DNA from: Alphaproteobacteria bacterium
GTDB lineage: Bacteria; Pseudomonadota; Alphaproteobacteria; SMXP01
DNA: 12,811 nt
Assembly (NCBI GenBank): GCA_004356335.1
Contig: SMXP01000113.1
Coordinates: forward strand, 1 to 12,811
Direction of reading: 5' to 3'
Part shown: piece by piece, positions 8,201 through 12,811 of the stretch
Position numbering within the stretch: position 1 is the stretch's first letter
How the letters are laid out: the number at the start of each line of letters is the position of its first letter
Program-made: the position numbers and the translations under genes
The notes under the pieces: generated by a model
Databases searched by the model: none
What the model was told of the DNA's origin: nothing
The model's input: the letters and a program-made list of their open reading frames with translations, nothing else

Positions 8201-8777
8201 CGAAGAGCAATCGGGCCGGATCAAAGAAGTCGGCGTTGAACTTTATCAATCCATGCTGGAGGACGCCGTCGCGTCGTTGCGCGACGAAGGATCTAGCGGC
8301 GAGGAAGTGGATCAATGGTCGCCTCAAATCAACATCGGTACGTCGGTGCTGATTCCCGAAAGCTACGTGCCGGATTTGGATGTGCGATTGGATCTTTATC
8401 GTCGCTTGTCCAATGTCGAACGACGGCAAGACATTGATGGGTTCGCGGCCGAGTTGATCGACAGATTTGGACCCTTGCCTGAAGAAGTGGAGCATCTTCT
8501 GGAAATCGTCGGCATAAAGGTCTTGTGTCGCTCAGCAGGTGTCGACAAGGTCGATGCCGGTCCCAAGGGTGTCACACTGTCTTTCCGAAAGGATCAGTTC
8601 GCCAATCCGGCGGGTCTTGTCGAGTACATTACTCAGAGCCGAGCGATCAAATTACGACCGGACCATAAACTTGTGGTTAAGAGCCATTGGCCGACGCCGG
8701 AAGCCAGGCTTCGGGGTGTCAAGACTCTGTTGGAGGTCCTCGCGCAAATTGCCGAGGAAGCGAGTGCGGCAGCGTAG
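5244..8777 (+). CDS. mfd: Transcription-repair coupling factor Mfd
   Basis: Mfd displaces RNA polymerase stalled at DNA lesions and recruits UvrA for nucleotide excision repair. The 1177-aa length is in the family range. Domains in order: UvrB-like N-terminus (FPAWDCLPYDRVSPK from 79; REAGEYAVRGGIMDIFPPG near 170); a CarD-like RNA-polymerase interaction domain at about 495-560 (LVVHIDHGIGRYDGL, then KLYLPVENIELLSRY); and a RecG-like translocase with Walker A GDVGFGKT (654-661), DEEQH (755-759), TATPIPRTLQ, and the helicase/TRG region from about 894 (TTIIESGLDIPSAN, QLYQLRGRIGRS). A C-terminal TRCF domain (about 1028-1115) should mask UvrA binding. The GTG start is chosen because stops lie directly upstream in frame and the next ATG would cut into the UvrB-like domain. 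The gene follows sdhE and converges on the fnr-type gene. Confidence 0.98.
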   Translation: MNHIVPATDQKRLIEAPGSLTIGAAPEGADALILADLVRLRRARDLGIVHVYVARDDARAAAMAATLSFFAPDLELIDFPAWDCLPYDRVSPKVDIVSRRMAALGSLLAPPSNTSIIVITTANAVLQRVPPRDAIAKASLHLTTGNVLDFETLTGYLTLNGYLRAGTVREAGEYAVRGGIMDIFPPGLQHPIRLDMFGDTLESIREFDAESQRTIGQKSHITLLSVSEVPLDKPAIQRFRSAYVAEFGAVVDQDLLYQAVSEGRRHPGMEHWLPLFHDHMATIFDYLPPTTLIALDHLAEDARDKRLSAIDDYYQVRMAGLRTASQADSLARPPYKALAPHLLYLSEQEWADRMATLPTRIFSPFAVPQSEHTIDGQAKRGREFTAERGAKEINAFDAVAGHIAALQRANKRVYVAGWTPGSAERLTKLLSDHGIKSLRTLDNWPDALALPRGATGMIVVGIEHGFETPDIAIISEQDILGDRLVRPRTRRTKAADFISSTASLSQGDLVVHIDHGIGRYDGLKTISVSDAPHDCLLIIYHGGDKLYLPVENIELLSRYGSNDAHIQLDKLGGSGWQARKSKMKSRIRDMADELIKVAASRELRRADIFEPDAGLYNEFCARFPYEETEDQDAAIQDVLDDISKGRPADRLICGDVGFGKTEIALRSAFVVAMAGGQVAIVTPTTLLCRQHYQTFRDRFADWPIEIRQLSRMVSPKQANETKQGLANGNIDIVIGTHSLLAKSIVFKNLNLLIIDEEQHFGVSHKERLKQLRGGVHVVTLTATPIPRTLQLALSGVREMSLIATPPLDRLAVRTYVTPFDGMIIREALMREHYRGGQSFFVCPRISEIPEAAAFLRENVPEVKFATAHGQMPPGQLDDVMNAFYDGQYDVLLSTTIIESGLDIPSANTLVVLRADMFGLAQLYQLRGRIGRSKLRAYAYFTIPVGGKLTENAEKRLQVLQSLDSLGAGFNLASYDLDIRGAGNLLGEEQSGRIKEVGVELYQSMLEDAVASLRDEGSSGEEVDQWSPQINIGTSVLIPESYVPDLDVRLDLYRRLSNVERRQDIDGFAAELIDRFGPLPEEVEHLLEIVGIKVLCRSAGVDKVDAGPKGVTLSFRKDQFANPAGLVEYITQSRAIKLRPDHKLVVKSHWPTPEARLRGVKTLLEVLAQIAEEASAAA

Positions 8778-8860
8778 CCCGGGCTGTTGCATAAAACCTG
8801 GACGCAAAAACGGGTGAAGGCCAGTATCTAACGCAAAAACAGCCTGTCGCCGCTGTCAAT
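8778..8860. other. Convergent mfd / fnr-type gene gap
   Basis: The 83 bp between two converging genes contain a 10-bp direct repeat ACGCAAAAAC (8802-8811 and 8831-8840) and a 7-bp inverted pair GGCTGTT/AACAGCC (8782-8788 and 8838-8844) separated by about 50 nt. Neither forms a compact GC-rich stem followed by a T-run, so no intrinsic terminator is called. Confidence 0.35.
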
Positions 8861-9631
8861 CTACGCGCTTTGGCTCAAACGGCGCAAATGATCCCTATCG
8901 ATGATGACAACCCGGTCGGAGGCCGGAAGGGAAATGACACCCTTGACTTTAAGTTTGGACAGAGCGCGGCTTACGGTCTCAACCTTCAGTCCCAAATAAT
9001 CCGCCATGTCGGCCCGCGACATGGTTAGCAACACCGTCATCGGGTCCGAAGCCATTTTAGATTGCCGTTCGTGGAGTTGATTAATGAAAGCGGCAAGGCG
9101 CTGCTCGGCGGTTAACTGCCCCAAGGAATAGGCCAAATCGATCGATCGTGCGAGCACCTTGGAAGATATCAAACGGAATTGGCGATCCAAGTTAGGGAAA
9201 AGTATCAGGAGATCTTCAAATTTGGCGCGCTCCCATCGGCACAAAATAGCCGTCGTACATGCTTCAGCCGAAAATCCGTAATGGTCTTCCGGTGTAATGC
9301 CCAACAAGTTGCCGGTAAAAAGAAAATTCACCACTTGCCGCTGTCCCGACGGGCCCGTGCGAAACACGGTAATGGTGCCGGTGATAACGTTGAATATGTG
9401 TTGGGCGGGCTGATCGTCTAAGAATAGAGTTTCGCCTTTACGAAGCTCGATAAGTGTCGACGCCTGGAAAAGAGCGGGCAGGTTTTTATCCGACAGCGCG
9501 CCACATAAATCGCTGGTGCGCGCCGGGCATTTAATGCAAGGAAGACCTTCCACATTAATGCCAAACGGGAACTGGCCGGCCGTTTCGGCGGCGGAATCCT
9601 CTGTAGCTGTTGGCGGTCGGGTTTTCATCAT
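8861..9631 (-). CDS. Crp/Fnr family regulator, oxygen-sensing FnrL/FnrN type
   Basis: This 256-aa transcription factor has an N-terminal cysteine cluster C32-x2-C35-x7-C43 and a further cysteine, C131, that aligns with C122 of E. coli FNR (the ILCRWERAKFEDL segment against MVCEIPFETLDDL). Together these are the four ligands expected for an oxygen-labile [4Fe-4S] cluster. A cyclic-nucleotide-binding-type beta-roll spans about 55-140, then a long dimerisation helix (LLILFPNLDRQFRLISSKVL onward). The C-terminal helix-turn-helix has MSRADMADYLGLKVETVSR (204-222). E218, S221 and R222 correspond to the FNR residues that read TTGAT half-sites, so the target should be TTGAT-N4-ATCAA. It probably controls microaerobic or anaerobic respiration genes. 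Two adjacent ATGs give the start; there is no clear ribosome site. C125 is an additional cysteine. Confidence 0.93.
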   Translation of the reverse strand: MMKTRPPTATEDSAAETAGQFPFGINVEGLPCIKCPARTSDLCGALSDKNLPALFQASTLIELRKGETLFLDDQPAQHIFNVITGTITVFRTGPSGQRQVVNFLFTGNLLGITPEDHYGFSAEACTTAILCRWERAKFEDLLILFPNLDRQFRLISSKVLARSIDLAYSLGQLTAEQRLAAFINQLHERQSKMASDPMTVLLTMSRADMADYLGLKVETVSRALSKLKVKGVISLPASDRVVIIDRDHLRRLSQSA

Positions 9632-9673
9632 TCAATGGGTGATATAGTGATCCGGTTGTGTATATGACACACA

Positions 9674-9778
9674 TAGAGTGTTTCCAGGAAAAGTGGACCC
9701 GGTTTTCCGTCCGGAAACACGATAAAACAACAACTTAGGGTCAGGTTTTGATGCCATCAAAACCGGAAAGACCCTAGG
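9674..9778 (+). repeat. Two-hairpin dispersed repeat, divergent copy B
   Basis: It has the same layout as the other copies, but with changed stems. Hairpin 1 arms are GTGTTTCC (9678-9685) and GGAAACAC (9713-9720), enclosing the conserved GGAAAAGTGG and TTTTCCGTCC. The linker is CGATAAAACAACAACTTA. Hairpin 2 has an outer CTTAGGGTC/GACCCTAGG stem (9734-9742 and 9770-9778) and a perfect inner stem GGTTTTGATG/CATCAAAACC (9744-9753 and 9755-9764) around one base. Relative to copies A, C and D the first stem differs at four positions on each side, and every change restores pairing. It lies between divergent genes rather than after a stop codon. Confidence 0.85.
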
Positions 9779-9800
9779 TGCGTTTCTATCGCGGCTTGCC

Positions 9801-9917
9801 TTGGATCTCAAGGCGACCGGCGCTCCGTTAGCCGCTCGTTGGGCCCGCTACGGATGCAGGATAGAGACCAAACAGGTTGTTGACTTAGCAAGCATTATTC
9901 TAAGGAAATCCGAGTAA
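9801..9917 (+). other. Possible small ORF or gene remnant ahead of the phosphatase
   Basis: The frame ending in TAA at 9915-9917 is open back to a stop at 9723, through repeat copy B, but it has no ATG; TTG at 9801 is the only reasonable start. The translation from there (LDLKATGAPLAARWARYG, then CRIETKQVVDLASIILRKSE) has a protein-like composition. It stops 5 bp before the phosphatase ATG, a spacing typical of coupled genes. No ribosome site precedes the TTG, and I recognise no family. It may be the 3' remnant of a gene broken by the repeat, a short leader ORF, or a chance open frame. The run of open codons alone is not statistically impressive. Confidence 0.2.
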
Positions 9918-9922
9918 AATAG

Positions 9923-10654
9923 ATGAGTGCATTACCTGGTACGACCGGACGCCGCCGAATTTATCTCCTTCGCCACGGCCATGTGGATTATTTTGGCGCC
10001 GCCGCCCGAGACTTGGAGAACATCAATGACGTGCCGTTAACCGAGCTGGGGCAAGAACAAGCCGCAGCTGCGGGGCAGGCACTTGCCCACATCAACTTTG
10101 ATCGGGCGCTTTGCTCGGGTCTTCCACGAACCGAACAAACGGCGCAATTGATTTTACGGCAACAGCAAAACACACCGCCTAAGTTAGAAGCACGTCATAA
10201 TCTTGCTGAGATCGGTACAGGACGGCTGATCGCCCTCAAAAGTCGCGAACAACTGGCCGCGCTAATCACCTTCCATTTTGACAATGCGGCAAGTCCTGGC
10301 GCGCGCCTTATGGAGAATGGAGAACTTTTCGTACAGGCTTATGAACGGGCAATCGGCGAAATCGAAACACTGCTCGATGAACCGGACTGGCATACCATGT
10401 TCATTGTTGCCCATGAGGGCATTAATCGACTCATTCTGGGCTGGGCGACAGGTAACGGCCTCAACGCTGTTCAGGCCTTCGAACAAGATTTAGCCTGCAT
10501 CAATATTTTGGACTTCGATCTTGTGCCACGGGCCGATCATGGGCCGGGAATTGATATCGCGCGAAAGATCATCAAGGCGGTCAATCTAACGCCTTATAAT
10601 CTGACAAAGCATGGTATGAATCTCACCAGTTTTGAGGCGCTCTTTGCCGATTAG
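9923..10654 (+). CDS. Histidine phosphatase family protein (phosphoglycerate mutase-like)
   Basis: This 243-aa cytoplasmic protein of the histidine phosphatase superfamily has the catalytic RHG motif at 17-19 (phospho-acceptor H18). It has the second arginine in the SGLPRTEQTA motif (R69), a glutamate in NLAEIGTG (E96) as likely proton donor, and the second histidine in VAHEGINRLIL (H164). All four active-site elements are present, so it should be an active phosphatase or mutase. Length and motif order fit the broad family, but the substrate cannot be read from sequence; a cofactor-dependent phosphoglycerate mutase is unlikely, because the post-RHG residues (HVDYFG) differ from the RHGxS/T-x-W/N pattern of glycolytic enzymes. 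The ATG at 9923 has only a weak GAG-type ribosome site. The TAG stop (10652-10654) lies in the first bases of repeat copy C, and the gene converges on the solute-binding protein gene. Confidence 0.9.
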   Translation: MSALPGTTGRRRIYLLRHGHVDYFGAAARDLENINDVPLTELGQEQAAAAGQALAHINFDRALCSGLPRTEQTAQLILRQQQNTPPKLEARHNLAEIGTGRLIALKSREQLAALITFHFDNAASPGARLMENGELFVQAYERAIGEIETLLDEPDWHTMFIVAHEGINRLILGWATGNGLNAVQAFEQDLACINILDFDLVPRADHGPGIDIARKIIKAVNLTPYNLTKHGMNLTSFEALFAD

Positions 10655-10756
10655 AGCGCATTCAGGAAAAGTGGGGACCGATTTTCCGTCCGAATGCGCG
10701 ACAAAACAAAGACCTAGAGCACGTTAGTGATTCCATCTTTTGTCAACGTGGTCTAG
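10651..10756 (+). repeat. Two-hairpin dispersed repeat, copy C
   Basis: The element begins at the stop codon of the phosphatase gene (TTAGAGCGC). Hairpin 1 uses GCGCATTC (10656-10663) with GAATGCGC (10692-10699) and inner GGAAAA/TTTTCC (10665-10670 and 10682-10687). The linker CGACAAAACAAAGACCTA leads to hairpin 2, CTAGAGCACGTT (10714-10725) against AACGTGGTCTAG (10745-10756), 11 of 12 pairs. The reverse complement matches copy D over its whole visible length with only scattered substitutions. It sits between converging genes, where it may act as a 3' end structure for either transcript. Confidence 0.92.
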
Positions 10757-10782
10757 AGCGCGATTGAAGCCGAATTGTCGGA

Positions 10783-12651
10783 TCAATTATTTGCCGGGTT
10801 GGGATCGATCCACCACGTTTCAAGCTTGACCCCGGTCAATGCCTGTTGCGCCGGACGACGCAGATAGGACCGGTAGGCCAGCCAATCTCTTGGCGGATAA
10901 TAGAACGGTATAACGTAACTTCCGGACAACAGAACACGATCGAGAGCACGTGCCGCAGCGATCAATTCCTGGCGGGAACGGGCGTCGGTCAACCGAATGA
11001 TTAGGCCATCCACCGCGGCGCTTTTAATGCCCGCCAGATTGAAAGTGCCCTCGATATCAGCTTCGGCGGATCCGTACCGAAAGGCTTGTTCGTTTCCTGG
11101 GGATAGGGTGCCGGCCCAGGCAAAGGGCACCATATGGAAATCATATGTTTGCCGCCGTTGCTGGAATTGGGCGCTGTCGACAACCCGCACATTTGCGGTA
11201 ATTCCAAGATCCTCCAGGGAACGGGCGTAATGCAGAGCAATACGTTCTTCACGGGGCTCCATAATCATGATTTCAAAGGCAAACGGCAATTTTGTCTTGG
11301 CATTCACCAATCGCCCATGGTCGATCCGCCAGCCGGCTTCCTCGAGCAACCCTAAGGCCGTAAACGTATTGCGCCGGTTATTGGCGAGACTTCCGCCGAT
11401 TGGAGCCGTCCAGCCGCGTTCGAAAATATCACTCGTTACGGCGTTCTCAGAGGATGCCAAATAATCACGTTCCAGATCGTTTGCCGGGCGCCCATGGGAA
11501 CTCAGTTCCGAGTTGTCGAAGAAACTTTGCAGGCGCTTAAAAGCACCGAAGAATAAATATTCATTCATCCATTCAAAATCGAACAGCAGCGTAAGCGCTT
11601 GGCGCACTTTGATGTCCGCGAAGATTTCGCGCCTGGTATTAAACACAAAGCCGTACATAGCCGCTGGACGACCATGGGCTATCTCGGTTTTCACCACATC
11701 GCCGGTCTTCACGGCATTGAAATCATAGCCCGTCATCCAGGTTTTGGCGCTGCGTTCGGCCCTAAACGTGATTTCACCCCTTTTGAACGCCTCAAAGAGG
11801 CTGGTTGAATCCCGGAAATATTCATATTGAATCAGATCGAAATTATAATGGCCACGTGTCACCGCCAAATCGGCTGCCCAATAATCAGGATCCCTCTTGA
11901 ATGTGATGCGGCGACCGGCATCAACGGATGCGACCATGTAGGGACCGCTGCCCAATGGGGCTTCCAAACTTGTCTTTGTGATGTCATGGGTCGAGTAATA
12001 CGCCTTCGACAGGATCGGCATGAGCCCCATAATCAGAGGCAGTTCACGATTGCCGGTGTCGTCAAAAGTAAAACGGATGGTGCGCTCATCTATCGTTTTA
12101 GCTTCGGAAACAAAACCATAATAGCGCCGCATATTGGGACGCCCTTTATCTCTTAGGGTCTGCCAAGAAAATAAAACATCCTGTGCGGTAAGCGGAGACC
12201 CGTCCGAGAATCGAACGCCTTCTCTTAGTCTGAACTCGACCCAACTACGATCTTCCGGCGTCTCGATTGTTTCAGCGATGCGGCCGTAGAGACTGAAAGG
12301 CTCATCCTGACCCCGGGTCATGAGGCTTTCGAATGTGTGATGCTGCACGACAAAACGCGTCACATCGAGAGTGATGCTCGGCGTGGTACCGCGAATGATA
12401 AACGGGTTGAGGCTATCGAAGCTGCCGATATCGCCGACGACAAACTTGCCGCCCTTGGGTGCGTTTGGATTCACGTAAGGAAAATTTTCGATATCTTGCC
12501 GGTAAAGCGGCTCGCCGTGCATGGCGATGGCGTGCCGCGGCCCGGTGCCCGGTGACACCCGGCCCGGTGGCTCAGCGGCAAATGTCGTGCCGATCAGCAG
12601 CAAAAGGAGACCCGGCAGTGCCGGAATGTTCAGGCAACCAAATAACTTCAC
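10783..12651 (-). CDS. Periplasmic solute-binding protein family 5, YejA-like (peptide/microcin-C-type ABC transporter)
   Basis: This is the substrate-binding component of a peptide-type ABC importer, 622 aa. A signal peptide is clear: a short basic start, the hydrophobic core LPGLLLLLIG, and probable cleavage after TTFA (about residue 25). YejA-type hallmarks follow: HGEPLYRQDIENFPYVNPNA and the next block PKGGKFVVGDIGSFDSLNPF. The family 5 domain shows REGVRFSDGSPLTAQDVLFS, a GSGPY motif, RVVDSAQFQQRRQTYDF and ALDRVLLSGSYVIPFYYP near the end. The start is GTG at 12651, since the next in-frame ATG would remove the signal peptide. No permease or ATPase gene adjoins it downstream (the phosphatase converges there), so it is either the last gene of an operon whose other parts lie beyond the right edge or an orphan receptor. 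The ligand is probably an oligopeptide or peptide-like compound, by family only. Confidence 0.94.
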   Translation of the reverse strand: MKLFGCLNIPALPGLLLLLIGTTFAAEPPGRVSPGTGPRHAIAMHGEPLYRQDIENFPYVNPNAPKGGKFVVGDIGSFDSLNPFIIRGTTPSITLDVTRFVVQHHTFESLMTRGQDEPFSLYGRIAETIETPEDRSWVEFRLREGVRFSDGSPLTAQDVLFSWQTLRDKGRPNMRRYYGFVSEAKTIDERTIRFTFDDTGNRELPLIMGLMPILSKAYYSTHDITKTSLEAPLGSGPYMVASVDAGRRITFKRDPDYWAADLAVTRGHYNFDLIQYEYFRDSTSLFEAFKRGEITFRAERSAKTWMTGYDFNAVKTGDVVKTEIAHGRPAAMYGFVFNTRREIFADIKVRQALTLLFDFEWMNEYLFFGAFKRLQSFFDNSELSSHGRPANDLERDYLASSENAVTSDIFERGWTAPIGGSLANNRRNTFTALGLLEEAGWRIDHGRLVNAKTKLPFAFEIMIMEPREERIALHYARSLEDLGITANVRVVDSAQFQQRRQTYDFHMVPFAWAGTLSPGNEQAFRYGSAEADIEGTFNLAGIKSAAVDGLIIRLTDARSRQELIAAARALDRVLLSGSYVIPFYYPPRDWLAYRSYLRRPAQQALTGVKLETWWIDPNPANN

Positions 12652-12676
12652 GATTTGTTGTACTTCGCGTCTTAGG

Positions 12677-12690
12677 CGAAGGATCCTTCG
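12677..12690. promoter_or_regulatory. 14-bp perfect palindrome upstream of the solute-binding protein gene
   Basis: CGAAGGATCCTTCG is a perfect inverted repeat 25 bp ahead of the GTG start, between the gene and repeat copy D. It could be an operator or a small 5' UTR hairpin. No regulator family is indicated by the sequence, and a 14-bp palindrome can arise by chance. Confidence 0.25.
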
Positions 12691-12710
12691 TTTTGTGGCG
12701 ACTCACCTGT

Positions 12711-12811
12711 CTAGAGCACGTTGACAAAAGATGGCATCCCTAACGTGCTCTAAGTCTTTGTTTTATCGCGCATTCGGACGGAAAACCGGTATCCACTTTT
12801 CCTGAATGCGC
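12711..12811 (-). repeat. Two-hairpin dispersed repeat, copy D, cut by the window end
   Basis: Hairpin 2 has arms CTAGAGCACGTT (12711-12722) and AACGTGCTCTA (12742-12752). The linker follows, then hairpin 1 with GCGCATTC (12768-12775) and GAATGCGC (12804-12811). The window ends exactly at the outer edge of hairpin 1, so the CTCTAA end seen in copies A and C is missing. Orientation is as in copy A; on the minus strand it lies upstream of the solute-binding protein gene. By analogy with A and C, a minus-strand gene may end right beyond the window. Confidence 0.9.

Larger units (their letters stand above)
9632..9922. other. Divergent intergenic region, fnr-type gene to histidine phosphatase
   Basis: This 291-bp stretch must hold the leftward promoter of the regulator and the rightward promoter of the phosphatase. 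The first 40 bp are AT-rich with TATA-like segments and an imperfect symmetric TGTGT-N5-ACACA at 9657-9671. Repeat copy B occupies 9674-9778. The remainder (9779-9917) is an open frame without an ATG, described separately. No canonical TTGAT-N4-ATCAA site was found; the nearest match sits inside a hairpin of copy B and has a 3-bp spacer. Confidence 0.45.

Noticed and set aside
8043..8495. 150-codon minus-strand open frame
   Set aside because: It is a shadow of the mfd C-terminal region with no ribosome site or family resemblance.
8778..8860. Intrinsic terminator between mfd and the Fnr-type gene
   Set aside because: The only inverted pair is 7 bp with a loop of about 50 nt, and no T-run follows on either strand.
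9657..9671. TGTGT-N5-ACACA as a Crp/Fnr operator for autoregulation
   Set aside because: The half-sites and 5-bp spacing match neither the CRP (TGTGA-N6-TCACA) nor the FNR consensus; it is kept only as a note in the intergenic entry.

Overview
The window reads as ordinary chromosomal DNA of an alphaproteobacterium. The divergent recG / sdhE-mfd layout, an FnrL/FnrN-type regulator with four positioned cysteines, and a DUF898 plus M48 protease pair all point that way. The dispersed two-hairpin repeat (core AAGTGG...CCGGTTTTCC) resembles repeats I associate with Hyphomicrobiales genomes, but the order is not proven here. No plasmid, phage, transposase, CRISPR, rRNA or tRNA signal was seen.

Layout from left to right: (1) 1-1373, plus strand: the last 64 codons of a DUF898/YjgN-like membrane protein, then an M48 zinc metallopeptidase with an N-terminal PH-like domain. 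(2) 1411-2592, minus: a membrane-anchored DUF3089 alpha/beta-hydrolase-fold protein with glycine where the nucleophilic serine is expected. (3) 2732-4813, minus: RecG. (4) 4893-8777, plus: SdhE then Mfd, divergent from recG across 79 bp. (5) 8861-9631, minus: a [4Fe-4S]-type Fnr regulator, convergent with mfd. (6) 9923-10654, plus: a histidine phosphatase. (7) 10783-12651, minus: a YejA-like periplasmic solute-binding protein, convergent with the phosphatase and without adjacent permease genes.

Two RecG-family DNA translocases (RecG for fork and R-loop remodelling, Mfd for transcription-coupled repair) flank a small respiratory assembly factor. The remaining genes look independent.

The most informative non-coding content is a roughly 105-bp repeat present four times (2631-2735, 9674-9778, 10651-10756, 12711-12811). 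Each copy carries two hairpins joined by a conserved A-rich linker. Copy 9674-9778 has different stem sequences, but all four changes in the first stem are compensated by changes in the partner strand, so the structure appears to be maintained. At recG and at the phosphatase gene, the edge of the repeat supplies the TAG stop codon. I did not find a clear multi-gene novel system; the repeat and the altered DUF3089 protein are the best leads.
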